A stretch of DNA of 64,000 bases from Sphingopyxis sp. Root154 (lineage in GTDB: Bacteria; Pseudomonadota; Alphaproteobacteria; Sphingomonadales; Sphingomonadaceae). Made by a program: the position numbers and the translations under genes. The notes below the pieces were generated by a model. That model was not told the origin of the DNA. It searched no databases and was given only the letters and a program-made list of their open reading frames with translations. The stretch spans positions 412,618-476,617 of the forward strand of contig NZ_LMGI01000003.1 in the NCBI RefSeq assembly GCF_001427105.1. Reading direction: 5' to 3'. Shown one piece after another: positions 51,581 to 61,685 of the stretch. Position 1 is the stretch's first letter. Every line of letters begins with the position of its first letter.

Positions 51581-52027
51581 TCAAGGGAGTTGCTCGACTT
51601 TCGCAGCTAGTGCCTCGATGCGGTCGGCAATTTGCAGCAGTGCACGATCATGCGATGGTTTCGCGGAAGGGGCTGCGGCCGAACTCGCCTGACGCGCGGT
51701 CTCCAGCTCCTTGAGTGCCGACTGCTCGCGCGTCATCGCCGCGCGCAGTTCGTCGCGCGCCGCCGCCTCGCGGCTTTCGGCGAGCGCAACCGCAGCACGC
51801 AGCGAATCGGATTGGGGCTCGGCCTTTTCGACTTTGCCCTTCGCTTCCTGCGCATCGTCGGCGAGCATCAGCGCGGCGAAAAGAAGCTGGCGAACCTCGG
51901 TCCCCCCCGGCATCGCGCGGGCTTTTTCGTCGACGACGTCGGCAAGCTGAAGGAGCTGCGATTCCTGCCCATCCTCGCAATGGAGGTCATAGGGGCGTCC
52001 CGCGATCGTGAGTTTCACGTCAGCCAC
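51581..52027 (-). CDS. zapA: Cell division protein ZapA
   Basis: 148 residues. The ZapA core 'VKLTIAGRPYDLHCEDGQES' and 'LQLADVVDEKARAM' (1-45) is followed by 'VRQLLFAALMLADDAQEAK' and a long Glu/Ala/Lys coiled coil (about 62-115), then a low-complexity tail ending 'RIEALAAKVEQLP'. ZapA crosslinks FtsZ filaments at the division ring. The start overlaps the stop of the small upstream gene. It is the typical neighbour of 6S RNA. Confidence 0.93.
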   Translation of the reverse strand: MADVKLTIAGRPYDLHCEDGQESQLLQLADVVDEKARAMPGGTEVRQLLFAALMLADDAQEAKGKVEKAEPQSDSLRAAVALAESREAAARDELRAAMTREQSALKELETARQASSAAAPSAKPSHDRALLQIADRIEALAAKVEQLP

Positions 52028-52226
52028 GGTCGGCCTCCGCGATCAGCCGGTCGAGTTCGCCGATGACAGCGGCAACCTCGGCCTTCAGCGCCGACTGGTC
52101 GGCGGCGGGGGCTGCGACGGCCGATTCGGGCCGGTTCGCCCGGTCGGCGAGTGCCTTTTCGATGCGGCTCAGTGCGCGTTCGATGCGGCCTATGGCCAAG
52201 CTGGATTCGTCGAGATCGAGTTCCAT
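52020..52226 (-). CDS. Small coiled-coil protein upstream of zapA
   Basis: 68 residues, overlapping the zapA start by eight bases. The sequence is almost entirely amphipathic helix: 'AIGRIERALSRIEKALADR', an Ala/Pro linker, then 'ALKAEVAAVIGELDRLIAEA'. Heptad spacing of Leu/Ile/Ala supports a coiled coil. I do not recognise a named family, but a short gene of this type commonly precedes zapA in sphingomonads, so a division-related or regulatory role is possible. Confidence 0.8.
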   Translation of the reverse strand: MELDLDESSLAIGRIERALSRIEKALADRANRPESAVAAPAADQSALKAEVAAVIGELDRLIAEADRG

Positions 52227-52394
52227 GACGAAGGGTTAGCAGTGCCGGGGAGGGCGTGCAATTGCCCTGTCGGTCGAAAATGCGCCGATTTTGCGTCACG
52301 GGCGGTTGACTCCTGCCCCCGCCGCCGCAAAGGGCTGTCCGCATCGAACCGGACGTAGCGTCCGGTGCCAGCCCAGCCATTTCCCGGGGGACCA

Positions 52395-54362
52395 ATGACA
52401 CTGCCCGAACGTCAGCTCGCCAACGCAATCCGCGCGCTTGCGATGGATGCCGTACAGGCCGCAAACAGCGGCCACCCGGGGATGCCGATGGGCATGGCCG
52501 ACGTCGCCACCGTCCTTTACTCGGACTATCTGAAGTTCGATCCGGCGGACCCCAAATGGGCCGACCGCGACCGATTCGTTTTGTCGGCAGGGCACGGCTC
52601 GATGCTCGCTTATGCGACGCTGCATCTCTCCGGCTATGCACGGCCGACTTTGGACGACATCCGCAATTTCCGCCAGCTGCACAGCCCGTGCGCGGGACAT
52701 CCCGAGAATTTCGAGCTCGCGGGCGTCGAAACGACGACCGGGCCGCTGGGGCAGGGACTCGCGACCTCGGTCGGCATGGCGATCGCCGAACGCCACCTCA
52801 ATGCGATCTACGGCGATGACCTCGTCGACCACCGCACCTGGGTGATCGCGGGCGACGGCTGCCTGATGGAAGGGATCAACCACGAAGCCATCGGGCTCGC
52901 CGGCCACCTTGGCCTTGGTCGCCTGACAGTATTGTGGGACGACAACAAGATCACCATCGACGGATCGACGGACCTGTCGACCAGCGAGGACATCCTGGCG
53001 CGCTATGCGGCGACCGGCTGGCATGTCGAAAGCTGCGACGGCCACGATCCCGCTGATATTCGTCGCGCGATCGACGCCGCGCTCGCCGATCCGCGCCCGT
53101 CGTTGATCGCATGCCGCACCGTCATCGGTTTCGGCGCGCCGAACAAGCAGGGCACTTCGGCGACGCACGGCTCGCCGCTCGGCGCCGACGAGGTTGCGGC
53201 CGCGCGCAAGGAACTCGGCTGGACCGCCGAGCCGTTCGACATTCCCGCCGACATAGCGTCGGCGTGGGCTGCCTTTGGCGAAAAGGGCAAGGCGCTTCAT
53301 TCTGACTGGAATAATCGTCTCGCAAGCTACGAAAAGAAAAAGGAATTTGAGGATCGGCTGAGCGGCAAGATCGTTCCGGGCGAGGCATTCAAGGCCTATC
53401 TCGACGGCCTCGTCGCCGAACCCCCGAAGGTTGCGACGCGCAAGGCTTCGGAGAATACGCTCGGCGCGCTGACCGCCGATATTGCGGCGCTTGTCGGCGG
53501 CAGCGCCGACCTGACGGGTTCGAACAATACCAAAACTTCGTCGACCAAGCCGCTGACCAAAGACGATTATTCGGGCCGCTATATCTATTACGGCATCCGC
53601 GAATTCGGCATGGCCGCGGCGATGAACGGCATGGCGCTACACGGCGGCGTCGTCCCCTACGGCGGCACTTTCCTCGTTTTCGCCGACTATTGCCGCGCTG
53701 CGATCCGCCTGTCGGCGCTTCAACAGCAGCGCGTCGTCTATGTGATGACGCACGACAGCATCGGGCTGGGCGAAGACGGTCCGACGCACCAGCCGATCGA
53801 GCATCTCCAGTCGCTGCGCGCGATGCCGAACCTGCTGGTGCTGCGTCCCGCCGACGCGGTTGAAACCGCCGAATGCTGGGCGCTGGCGCTCGCGCAGGAA
53901 AGCCGGCCATCGCTGCTCGCCCTGACGCGCCAGAACCTCCCGCCGCTGCGCCATGACGTCACCGAAAATCTGTGCCTGAAAGGCGGTTACCGCCTTCGCG
54001 ATGCTGCGTCCGTGCGCAAAGTCGTGCTCGTCGCAACCGGCTCTGAAGTCTCGCTCGCGATCGAAGTCGCCGACAAGCTTGAGGCCGCGGGACACGGCGC
54101 TGATGTCGTCTCGATGGTCTCGACCGAACTCTTCGACGAGCAGACCGCTGCTTATCAGGCCGATATCCTCCCCGACGATGTGCTGATCGTCTCGATCGAG
54201 GCGGGCACGACCTTCGGCTGGGAACGCTATACCGGCCGTCACGGCCTGCGCTTCGGCATCGACAGCTTCGGCGCCTCGGCTCCGATTGAAGACCTATTCA
54301 AGCATTTCGGCCTTACCGCCGATGCTATCACCCCCCAGATCATGGCTCGGCTCGGCAACTAG
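52395..54362 (+). CDS. tkt: Transketolase
   Basis: 655 residues from ATG 52395 (GGGGGA upstream; a GTG at 52365 is rejected). Thiamine diphosphate domain: '[20 protein letters not shown]', '[18 protein letters not shown]', '[17 protein letters not shown]' and '[20 protein letters not shown]'; pyrimidine domain: '[20 protein letters not shown]' and '[20 protein letters not shown]'; C-terminal domain from about 530. It transfers two-carbon units in the pentose phosphate pathway and is the first gene of the tkt-gap-pgk-fba series, linking pentose phosphates to glycolysis/gluconeogenesis. Confidence 0.97.
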   Translation: MTLPERQLANAIRALAMDAVQAANSGHPGMPMGMADVATVLYSDYLKFDPADPKWADRDRFVLSAGHGSMLAYATLHLSGYARPTLDDIRNFRQLHSPCAGHPENFELAGVETTTGPLGQGLATSVGMAIAERHLNAIYGDDLVDHRTWVIAGDGCLMEGINHEAIGLAGHLGLGRLTVLWDDNKITIDGSTDLSTSEDILARYAATGWHVESCDGHDPADIRRAIDAALADPRPSLIACRTVIGFGAPNKQGTSATHGSPLGADEVAAARKELGWTAEPFDIPADIASAWAAFGEKGKALHSDWNNRLASYEKKKEFEDRLSGKIVPGEAFKAYLDGLVAEPPKVATRKASENTLGALTADIAALVGGSADLTGSNNTKTSSTKPLTKDDYSGRYIYYGIREFGMAAAMNGMALHGGVVPYGGTFLVFADYCRAAIRLSALQQQRVVYVMTHDSIGLGEDGPTHQPIEHLQSLRAMPNLLVLRPADAVETAECWALALAQESRPSLLALTRQNLPPLRHDVTENLCLKGGYRLRDAASVRKVVLVATGSEVSLAIEVADKLEAAGHGADVVSMVSTELFDEQTAAYQADILPDDVLIVSIEAGTTFGWERYTGRHGLRFGIDSFGASAPIEDLFKHFGLTADAITPQIMARLGN

Positions 54363-54397
54363 GACCGGCTTATCCCACGCAGAAAGGACGTTTCGAC

Positions 54398-55405
54398 ATG
54401 GCAGTGAAGGTTGCAATCAACGGTTTCGGACGCATCGGCCGCAATGTGGCTCGCGCCATTCTGGAGCGTAGCGACCACGATCTCGAGCTGGTGTCGATCA
54501 ACGATCTGGGCGATGCCAAGGCGAATGCCCGGCTGCTTCGCCATGACTCGGTCCACGGCGCCTTCAACGGCAGCGTCGAAGTCGACGGCAACGACCTGAT
54601 CATCAACGGCAAGCGCATCCAGGTGACCGCTGAGCGTGACCCCGCCGCTCTGCCGCATGCTGCGAACGGCATCGACATCGTGATGGAATGCACCGGCTTC
54701 TTCACCAACAAGGCCGGCGGCCAGAAGCATCTCGACGCTGGCGCGAAGCGCGTGCTGATCTCGGCGCCCGCTAAGGAAGTCGACCTGACCGTCGTTTACG
54801 GCGTCAACGACGACAAGATCACCGCCGATCATCTGATCATCTCGAACGCGTCGTGCACAACCAATTGCCTCGCGCCCTTTGCCAAGGTGCTGCACGAGGC
54901 GATCGGTATCGAACGCGGCCTGATGACCACGATCCACGCCTATACCAACGACCAGAAGATCCTCGACCAGATCCACGACGACCCGCGCCGCGCCCGCGCT
55001 GCCGCGATGTCGATGATCCCGACCTCGACCGGTGCGGCGGTGGCCGTCGGGCTGGTTCTGCCCGAGCTGAAGGGCAAGCTCGATGGTTCGTCGATCCGCG
55101 TTCCGACCCCGAACGTGTCGGTCGTCGACCTGACCTTCACGCCGCTCCGCGACACCACCAAGGAAGAAGTCAACGCGGTGCTCAAGGCGGCTGCCGAAGG
55201 CCCGTTGAAGGGCGTGCTCGGCTATACCGAAGAGCCGCTGGTTTCGATCGACTTCAACCATAATGCGGCGAGCTCGACGATTGACAGCCTCGAAACCTCG
55301 GTGATCGACGGCAAGTTGGTGCGCGTGCTGAGCTGGTACGACAATGAATGGGGCTTCTCGAACCGCATGATCGACACCGCGGGCGTGATCGCCAAGTTCC
55401 TCTGA
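54398..55405 (+). CDS. gap: Glyceraldehyde-3-phosphate dehydrogenase, type I
   Basis: 335 residues behind AGAAAGGA. NAD-binding '[17 protein letters not shown]', catalytic Cys153 in '[15 protein letters not shown]', His in '[14 protein letters not shown]', and '[13 protein letters not shown]' near the C-terminus. It oxidises glyceraldehyde-3-phosphate to 1,3-bisphosphoglycerate, which the next gene's enzyme uses. 17 bp separate it from pgk. Confidence 0.97.
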   Translation: MAVKVAINGFGRIGRNVARAILERSDHDLELVSINDLGDAKANARLLRHDSVHGAFNGSVEVDGNDLIINGKRIQVTAERDPAALPHAANGIDIVMECTGFFTNKAGGQKHLDAGAKRVLISAPAKEVDLTVVYGVNDDKITADHLIISNASCTTNCLAPFAKVLHEAIGIERGLMTTIHAYTNDQKILDQIHDDPRRARAAAMSMIPTSTGAAVAVGLVLPELKGKLDGSSIRVPTPNVSVVDLTFTPLRDTTKEEVNAVLKAAAEGPLKGVLGYTEEPLVSIDFNHNAASSTIDSLETSVIDGKLVRVLSWYDNEWGFSNRMIDTAGVIAKFL

Positions 55406-55422
55406 GCTGAAGGGAAACGTCG

Positions 55423-56619
55423 ATGACCGCGTTCAAGACCCTCGACAATATCGGTGACGTCACCGGCAAGCGCGTACTCGTGCGCGTCGACCTCAACGTC
55501 CCGCTGTTCGAAGGCGCGGTCAGCGATGCGACGCGGATTCAGGCAGCGATGCCGACGATCCGCGAGCTGTCGGACAAGGGCGCGATCGTCCTGCTTCTCG
55601 CGCACTTCGGACGGCCGAAAGGCGCGAAGAACCCGACTCAGTCGCTGTCGCTCGTCATGGGCGGCGTCGAGGATGTGCTTGGCCATTCGGTGATGTTCAT
55701 CCCCGAAGCGGTGGGCGAGGGCGCGAAGGCAGGAATCGCAGTGCTCGCGGCGGGTGACGTCGCGGTGATGGAAAACACGCGTTTCTATCCCGGTGAGGAA
55801 ACGAACGATCCGGCCTTTGCCAATGCATTAGCCGAGATCGGCGATCTCTACGTCAACGACGCCTTTTCGGCGGCGCACCGCGCGCATGGGTCGACCGAGG
55901 GCATTGCTCGCCGGCTTCCCGCGTACGCCGGCCGCGCGATGGAGGCCGAACTCAAGGCCCTCGACGCCGCGCTCGGCAATCCCGAGCATCCCGTCGCCGC
56001 GGTCGTCGGCGGCGCGAAAGTGTCGAGCAAGATCGACGTGCTGCGCAACCTCGTCAGCAAGGTCGATCATCTGATCATCGGCGGCGGCATGGCGAACACC
56101 TTCCTCGCCGCGCGCGGGGTCGATGTCGGTAAATCGCTGTGCGAGCACGATCTCGTCGATACCGCGAATGCGATTTTCGACGCGGCCGATGCAGCGGGCT
56201 GCACGATCCATTTGCCCTATGACGTCGTGGTGTCGAAAGAGTTCGCGCCGAACCCGCCGACGCGCACGGTCAATGTCCATGAAGTCGCTGCAGACGAGAT
56301 GATCCTCGACGTCGGCCCTGCGGCGGTCGAGGCGCTTGCGGATGTGCTCAAGAATTGCCGCACGCTCGTGTGGAACGGCCCGCTCGGCGCGTTCGAGACG
56401 CCGCCGTTCGACACTGCGACCGTCGCGCTTGCTAAGACCGCAGCGGCACTGACGCGCGAAGGCTCGTTGATCTCGGTCGCGGGTGGCGGCGATACTGTCG
56501 CCGCGCTCAACCATGCTGGCGTTGGCAAGGATTTCACCTTTGTTTCGACCGCCGGCGGCGCCTTCCTTGAATGGATGGAAGGCAAGCCGTTGCCGGGCGT
56601 CGACGCGCTGAAGGCTTAG
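55423..56619 (+). CDS. pgk: Phosphoglycerate kinase
   Basis: 398 residues. '[20 protein letters not shown]', '[11 protein letters not shown]', '[12 protein letters not shown]', '[20 protein letters not shown]' form the 3-phosphoglycerate side; '[20 protein letters not shown]', '[10 protein letters not shown]' and the C-terminal '[20 protein letters not shown]' form the nucleotide side. Standard length. Transfers the acyl phosphate of 1,3-bisphosphoglycerate to ADP. Confidence 0.97.
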   Translation: MTAFKTLDNIGDVTGKRVLVRVDLNVPLFEGAVSDATRIQAAMPTIRELSDKGAIVLLLAHFGRPKGAKNPTQSLSLVMGGVEDVLGHSVMFIPEAVGEGAKAGIAVLAAGDVAVMENTRFYPGEETNDPAFANALAEIGDLYVNDAFSAAHRAHGSTEGIARRLPAYAGRAMEAELKALDAALGNPEHPVAAVVGGAKVSSKIDVLRNLVSKVDHLIIGGGMANTFLAARGVDVGKSLCEHDLVDTANAIFDAADAAGCTIHLPYDVVVSKEFAPNPPTRTVNVHEVAADEMILDVGPAAVEALADVLKNCRTLVWNGPLGAFETPPFDTATVALAKTAAALTREGSLISVAGGGDTVAALNHAGVGKDFTFVSTAGGAFLEWMEGKPLPGVDALKA

Positions 56620-56698
56620 ACTTCCCCGTCGCATTGCATCGTGCCCACGGGGTCGCTATGCGCAGCGCCACATACGTATGCAAACAACCGGAGATCCT

Positions 56699-57589
56699 AT
56701 GACCACCGTTCATGCCGCCATGCTTGACCAGATCAAATCGGGGCAGGGCTTTATCGCCGCACTCGACCAGAGCGGGGGTTCGACGCCCAAGGCATTGAAG
56801 GGTTACGGCATCGAAGCCGACGCCTTCTCGAACGACGAGGAAATGTTCGGCCTCATCCACGACATGCGCAGCCGCATCGTTACCGCGCCCTGCTTCAACG
56901 GCGAGAAGGTGATCGGCGCGATCCTGTTCGAGCGAACGATGGATGGTGATGCCGGCGGAAAGCCGGTTCCGGCGCTGCTCTGGGAGCGCGGCGTGGTGCC
57001 GTTCCTGAAGGTCGACAAGGGGCTTGAGGACGAAGCCGATGGCGTCCAGCTGATGAAGGCCAACCTGGGTCTCGATGCGCTTTGCGAGCGTGCGGTCGCC
57101 AAGGGCGTGTTCGGCACCAAGATGCGCAGCGTCGTCAACCTCGCCAATCCGGCGGGTATCAAGGCGATCGTCGAACAGCAGTTCGCCGAAGCCGCGCGCA
57201 TCGCGGCGCATGGCCTCGTTCCGATCATCGAGCCCGAAGTGAACATCAAGAGCGCCGAGCGCGACGCGGCGGATCGCCTGCTGCTCGAGGAAACGCTCGC
57301 GGCGCTCGACGCCTGGACCGGTGCGCCGGTGATGCTGAAGCTATCGCTGCCGACCGAGGCCGGCCTGTTCCAGCCGCTCGTCGATCATCCGAAGGTGTTG
57401 CGCGTCGTTGCGCTGTCGGGCGGCTTTGCCCGCCTCGAAGCGTGCGCCGAGCTGGCAAAGAACCCGGGCATCATCGCGAGCTTCAGCCGTGCGCTGCTCG
57501 AAGATCTGCGCCATCAGATGAACGATGAAGAGTTCAACGCGTCGCTCGGCGGCGCGATCAAGGAAATTCACGCGGCCTCCGTGGCCTAG
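56699..57589 (+). CDS. Fructose-bisphosphate aldolase, class I
   Basis: 296 residues from ATG 56699 (GGAGA upstream). The Schiff-base class I aldolase pattern is present: 'GFIAALDQSGGSTPKALKGY', 'ERGVVPFLKVDKGL', 'HGLVPIIEPEVNI', with the active Lys in 'PVMLKLSLPTEAGLF' and 'VVALSGGFARLEACAEL'. No class II zinc motif is present. It cleaves fructose-1,6-bisphosphate to triose phosphates. Such short, bacterial-type class I aldolases are found in sphingomonads and staphylococci. It closes the central-carbon series; 79 bp after pgk. Confidence 0.93.
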   Translation: MTTVHAAMLDQIKSGQGFIAALDQSGGSTPKALKGYGIEADAFSNDEEMFGLIHDMRSRIVTAPCFNGEKVIGAILFERTMDGDAGGKPVPALLWERGVVPFLKVDKGLEDEADGVQLMKANLGLDALCERAVAKGVFGTKMRSVVNLANPAGIKAIVEQQFAEAARIAAHGLVPIIEPEVNIKSAERDAADRLLLEETLAALDAWTGAPVMLKLSLPTEAGLFQPLVDHPKVLRVVALSGGFARLEACAELAKNPGIIASFSRALLEDLRHQMNDEEFNASLGGAIKEIHAASVA

Positions 57590-57592
57590 GTG

Positions 57593-58249
57593 ATGGGAGA
57601 GAGGTGGCAAGCCGTCGACGATTATATCGCCGCCAAATTGCTTGGCGATGATGACGCGCTTGCCACCACCCTCGCCAACAATGCCGAAGAAGGTCTGCCG
57701 CCGATCGACGTGTCGGCGGCGCAGGGCAAGATGCTCTTCCTGCTCGCGCAGGTGGCGGGCGCGAAGCGCATCCTCGAAGTCGGGACGCTCGGCGGTTATT
57801 CGACGATCTGGCTCGCCCGCGCGCTGCCTGAGGGCGGGTCGCTCGTAACGCTCGAACTCGAAGCGCATCATGCGCGTGTTGCGCAAGCGAATCTGGAAAC
57901 TGCCGGATTGGCCGACAAGGTCGACATCCGCGTTGGCCCGGCTGCCGAAAGCCTGGCGGCGATGACCGATGAGGCGCCGTTCGATTTCGTTTTCATCGAC
58001 GCCGATAAACAGAGCAACGTTCGCTACGTCGAAGAGGCGATCCGGCTCGGCCGCCCCGGCACGACGATAATCGTCGACAATGTCGTGCGCGAAGGTGGCG
58101 TAATCGACGTGGACAGCGACGACGAGCGCATCGCCGGCACGCGCGCGCTTTTCGATATGCTGAGCAACGGCCCGCGCCTCGACGCGACCGCCGTCCAGAC
58201 GGTCGGCGCGAAGGGCTGGGACGGGTTCCTGCTGGGGCGGGTGCTTTAA
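57593..58249 (+). CDS. O-methyltransferase (SAM-dependent, class I caffeoyl-CoA type)
   Basis: 218 residues from ATG 57593, three bases after the aldolase stop; a GTG directly before is an alternative. The SAM fold has 'ILEVGTLGGYSTIWLARALP', 'VTLELEAHHARVAQANLETA', 'FDFVFIDADKQSNVRYVEEA' (metal-binding Asp) and 'TIIVDNVVREGGVID'. This is the CCoAOMT/COMT-like family, methylating catechol hydroxyls in the presence of Mg2+. The tight link to the aldolase suggests co-transcription but no shared pathway is obvious. Confidence 0.9.
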   Translation: MGERWQAVDDYIAAKLLGDDDALATTLANNAEEGLPPIDVSAAQGKMLFLLAQVAGAKRILEVGTLGGYSTIWLARALPEGGSLVTLELEAHHARVAQANLETAGLADKVDIRVGPAAESLAAMTDEAPFDFVFIDADKQSNVRYVEEAIRLGRPGTTIIVDNVVREGGVIDVDSDDERIAGTRALFDMLSNGPRLDATAVQTVGAKGWDGFLLGRVL

Positions 58250-58644
58250 AGCCCGCCCGCGAAGCGGAACGAGAAGCGATAGTCCGAAGGCTTGATCGTC
58301 ACATTGGTCATCTTTTCGGGGCGCACCGATTCGAGCGTGAATTGGCCATCGGCAAGCTGGACCGGCTCGCCCAGCGTGGCTTCGAACAGCTGTTTCTGGC
58401 CATTGCCGCGGATCCAGACCATCTTCACCCGGACGCGCCCGGCCCAGACGCAGCGCGCGTTCATCGGGCAGCGGCTGTCTTCGAGCACTTCGACGGGCTG
58501 GACGAGCGGGCCGTCGACATAGGCTTTCTGCCCTAGCGCAACATCGCTGCCGTCCGGAAACGCCGCGCCGCGTGTCGTGACGCAGGCGGAAAGGGCGAGG
58601 GCGGCGGGGAGGGCGATGATCGCGAGGCGGTGTATGTTCTGCAT
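58246..58644 (-). CDS. Predicted small lipoprotein
   Basis: 132 residues from ATG 58644. A lipoprotein signal peptide with lipobox 'ALSAC' (Cys about 21) is visible, so the mature protein is lipid-anchored. The rest is a compact beta-rich domain with two cysteines in 'SRCPMNARCVWAGRVRVKM', possibly a disulfide, and ends 'SDYRFSFRFAGGL'. The 'CP-x-x-x-x-C-x-W-x-G' pattern is common in uncharacterised periplasmic lipoproteins of sphingomonads. Function unknown. The 3' end overlaps the convergent O-methyltransferase by four bases. Confidence 0.85.
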   Translation of the reverse strand: MQNIHRLAIIALPAALALSACVTTRGAAFPDGSDVALGQKAYVDGPLVQPVEVLEDSRCPMNARCVWAGRVRVKMVWIRGNGQKQLFEATLGEPVQLADGQFTLESVRPEKMTNVTIKPSDYRFSFRFAGGL

Positions 58645-58679
58645 TTGCCCGTCTGTGACCGCGCCGCTATGAACGCGCC

Positions 58680-59318
58680 ATGAAAACACCGACCTGCCAG
58701 CTTTACCTGATTTCGCCGCTCGATGTCGGCGGCGATTTTCCCGACCGACTTGCCGAAGCGTTCGACGCCGGTCCGGTCGCCGCGTTCCAGTTTCGCGTGA
58801 AGGATCTCGACCAGCACGAAGCGGCACGGCTCGCCGAGCCGTTGCAGGCGCTTTGCTCGGCGCATGATGTGGCGTTCATCGTCAACGACGATGTCGCGCT
58901 GGCGAAACGGCTCGGTGCCGATGGCGTGCATCTGGGACAGGATGACGGCGATCCGCGCGAGGCGCGCCGGATATTGGGCCCCGAAGCGCAGATTGGCGTG
59001 ACCTGTCACGCGAGCCGCCATATGGCGATGGAAGCGGGCGAAGCGGGGGCCGACTATGTCGCCTTCGGCGCTTTTTACCCCACAGCGACCAAGACGGTCG
59101 AGCATCGCGCCGACCCTGAAATCCTCGAATGGTGGCAGGGCATGTTCGAGCTGCCGTGCGTTGCGATCGGCGGCATCACGGTCGACAATGCACAGGTGCT
59201 GGTCGAAGCGGGCGCCGACTTCCTTGCCGTATCGGGCGGTGTCTGGGCACACCCGGAAGGGCCCGGGCAAGCCGTGCGCGCGTTCAGCGCCCTTCTCGAA
59301 GATCAGCCCGCCGGGTAA
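58680..59318 (+). CDS. thiE: Thiamine phosphate synthase
   Basis: 212 residues. A TIM-barrel of the ThiE/TenI family: 'QFRVKDLDQHEAARLAEPL', 'FIVNDDVALAKRLGADGVHL', 'DDGDPREARRILG', 'IGVTCHASRHMAMEAGEAG', 'YVAFGAFYPTATK' and 'CVAIGGITVDNAQVLVEAG'. The 'LGADGVHLGQ' and 'GAFYPTATK' blocks support true ThiE rather than TenI. It joins the pyrimidine and thiazole phosphates to give thiamine phosphate. Divergent from the lipoprotein gene, 35 bp apart; no other thi genes are in view. Confidence 0.9.
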   Translation: MKTPTCQLYLISPLDVGGDFPDRLAEAFDAGPVAAFQFRVKDLDQHEAARLAEPLQALCSAHDVAFIVNDDVALAKRLGADGVHLGQDDGDPREARRILGPEAQIGVTCHASRHMAMEAGEAGADYVAFGAFYPTATKTVEHRADPEILEWWQGMFELPCVAIGGITVDNAQVLVEAGADFLAVSGGVWAHPEGPGQAVRAFSALLEDQPAG

Positions 59319-59618
59319 TCGCACCCTGGCGTCTTCGGAGCATCCTTCGGCACATGCGGCGGCGCCGCATCCTTGCGCCAGCCAAAAAGGCCGGCGCAAG
59401 GAGCCCCGCGCGACGAAGGTGCTGCGTTGCCGCGAGGGGGCGGCGGAGTAAGGTCCGGAAGATCGATACTTATCATGGCCGCCGATATGGCATTGATGTC
59501 ACGCCTCATATTGGATCGATGCGTCAAATCGGCGTCGGTTCGTCGCCTTTTGGCTTGCATCTGTTTTTGACTTGCGCTGGGCCCGGCGTGTCGCGACACA
59601 GCGGGCGGGGAGAAGTTT
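59319..59618. other. 300-bp gap with one hairpin
   Basis: CCTTGCGCC (59371-59379) pairs with GGCGCAAGG (59393-59401), with inner GCC/GGC around AAAAA; no T-run follows. It probably ends the thiE transcript. The remaining 200 bp presumably hold the promoter of the OPT transporter, whose start is preceded by GGGGAG. I see no gene or other element. Confidence 0.5.
59371..59401 (+). terminator. Hairpin after thiE
   Basis: Perfect 9-bp stem (CCTTGCGCC / GGCGCAAGG) with a 13-base loop, 52 bp after the thiE stop. Lacks a T-run. Confidence 0.5.
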
Positions 59619-61577
59619 ATGACCGAAATCACCACAACGGCCGCACGCGGGCGCGAACTGACGCTCCGCGCGATTCTGCTCGGCGGCATTTTGACGCTGA
59701 TGTTCACCGCGGCAAACGTCTATCTCGGGCTGAAGGTCGGGTTGACCTTTGCGACGTCGATCCCCGCAGCGGTGATTTCGATGGCGCTGCTGCGTTATAT
59801 GGCCGGGTCGACGATCCTCGAAAATAACATCGTCCAGACGATCGCGAGCGCCGCGGGCACGCTGGCGGCGATCATCTTCGTGCTGCCGGGGCTTGTCATG
59901 GTCGGGTACTGGCAGGGCTTCCCGATGCTCGAAACCACCGCGATCACGATGCTCGGCGGGATCTTGGGCGTGCTATTCTCGGTTCCGCTGCGCCGTGCGC
60001 TCGTCGTCGATTCGGATCTTCCCTATCCTGAAGGCCGCGCCGCCGCCGAAGTGCTGCAGGTCGGCGCCGCGAGCGCCGAAGGCGCCGAGGAAAATCGCGC
60101 CGGATTGTCGGCCTTGATGTGGAACAGCATCGTCGCGGCCGCCTTCACACTGCTCACTCAAATGAAGCTCGCGGGCGCCGAGGTTGCGCGCTGGTTCGCG
60201 GTCGGCACCGGTGCGACCGGTATCGCTGGCGGGCTCGCCTTTGCGCTGTTCGGCGTCGGCCATCTCGTCGGCCTGTCGGTTGGCATGGCGCAGCTCGTCG
60301 GAATGGTCACCGGCTGGTGGGTGCTGCTGCCGATCCTGACGCAGGGCGGAGCGGGCGATGCCGAGACGTTGGCGAACGCTGTGTTCCGCGCCGACGTGCG
60401 CTTCTTTGGCGCCGGCGTCATCGCGGTCGCGGCGATCTGGACGCTGATCAAGATTGCCGGGCCGGTGTTCGGCGGCATCCGCTCGGCGATGGCGGCCAGC
60501 CGCGCGCGGCAGGGCGGGCAGGCGTTGGCGATCGAGGAACAGGATATTTCGATCAACTGGGTGTTCGGCGGATCGCTCGCGCTGATGCTGCCGATCGGCT
60601 GGCTGCTCTGGACCGTGCTCGCCGGCGGGCCGCTCGCGGGATCGGCGATGATTCTAATCGCGGGCGCGCTCCTCTTCATCATCGTGATCGGGCTGATGAT
60701 CGCGTCGGTCACCGGCTATATGGCGGGCCTGATCGGCGCGTCGAACTCGCCGGTGTCGGGAATCGGCATCCTCGCGATCATTGCCTCGTCGCTGCTGCTT
60801 CTCGGTCTGCTCGGCCGTGGCGGCGGAGAAGAAGAGATTGCTGCGATGGTCGCCTATGCGCTGATCGTCACCGGCCTTGTCTTCGGCATCGCGACGATCT
60901 CGAACGATAACCTCCAGGATCTCAAGACCGGCCAGCTCGTCGGCGCGACGCCGTGGAAACAGCAGGTCGCGCTGATCATTGGCGTGATCTTCGGCTCGCT
61001 CGTCGTCCCGCCGGTGCTCAATGTACTTAACGAGACTGTCGGCTTTGTCGGCGTCCCCGGTGCCGGACCCGAAGCACTGGCGGCGCCGCAGGCAGGCCTG
61101 ATTTCGTCACTCGCAAAGGGCGTGCTCGGCGGCGACCTCAACTGGACGATGCTCGGCTATGGCGTGCTCGCGGGGATCGGCTTCATCATCGTGGATGCGC
61201 TGCTGGGCCGCGCCGGCAAGCTCAGGCTGCCGCCGCTCGCGATCGGGATCGGGATTTACCTGCCGATGGCGGTGATCCTGCCCGTCGTGATCGGCGCGGT
61301 CGGCGGCTGGTTCTATGATCGTTGGGCATCGAAGCGTCCGAACGCGAGCTTTGCGCACCGCATGGGTGTGCTGACCGCGACGGGGATGATCGTGGGCGAA
61401 AGCTTGCTCGGAGTATTCTACGCGGGCACCGTCTATGTCACCGACAATGATGCGCCGCTTGCGGTGACCGGCGACGGCTATGCGCCCTATGCGCCGTGGA
61501 TCGGGCTGATCCTCTTTGTCGTGCTCGTCTGGGCCAGCTATCGGCGCACGCGCCGGCTGGTCGTCGCCACGCCCTGA
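59619..61577 (+). CDS. OPT family oligopeptide/metal-chelate transporter
   Basis: 652 residues with about 14-16 hydrophobic segments. N-terminal family signature 'ELTLRAILLGGILTLMFTAANVYLGLKVGLTF' appears across residues 11-42; 'DLPYPEGRAAAEVLQVG' (about 131-147) and 'GASNSPVSGIGILAIIASS' are further conserved OPT blocks, and 'TISNDNLQDLKTGQLVGATP' is typical of the bacterial YSL-like branch. Proton-coupled import of oligopeptides or metal-chelates across the inner membrane is the usual role. Monocistronic, no substrate-specific partner nearby. Confidence 0.93.
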   Translation: MTEITTTAARGRELTLRAILLGGILTLMFTAANVYLGLKVGLTFATSIPAAVISMALLRYMAGSTILENNIVQTIASAAGTLAAIIFVLPGLVMVGYWQGFPMLETTAITMLGGILGVLFSVPLRRALVVDSDLPYPEGRAAAEVLQVGAASAEGAEENRAGLSALMWNSIVAAAFTLLTQMKLAGAEVARWFAVGTGATGIAGGLAFALFGVGHLVGLSVGMAQLVGMVTGWWVLLPILTQGGAGDAETLANAVFRADVRFFGAGVIAVAAIWTLIKIAGPVFGGIRSAMAASRARQGGQALAIEEQDISINWVFGGSLALMLPIGWLLWTVLAGGPLAGSAMILIAGALLFIIVIGLMIASVTGYMAGLIGASNSPVSGIGILAIIASSLLLLGLLGRGGGEEEIAAMVAYALIVTGLVFGIATISNDNLQDLKTGQLVGATPWKQQVALIIGVIFGSLVVPPVLNVLNETVGFVGVPGAGPEALAAPQAGLISSLAKGVLGGDLNWTMLGYGVLAGIGFIIVDALLGRAGKLRLPPLAIGIGIYLPMAVILPVVIGAVGGWFYDRWASKRPNASFAHRMGVLTATGMIVGESLLGVFYAGTVYVTDNDAPLAVTGDGYAPYAPWIGLILFVVLVWASYRRTRRLVVATP

Positions 61578-61685
61578 CGCTGCGGCTTGCCCTTCGGCGC
61601 TGGCGCGGCTAAAGGCGCGCACCTGATAGCTGTGCCTGGCGGGCGCTGCTTTGCTCTTTCCATCCTTGAACTGTGAGTGTGCGCG

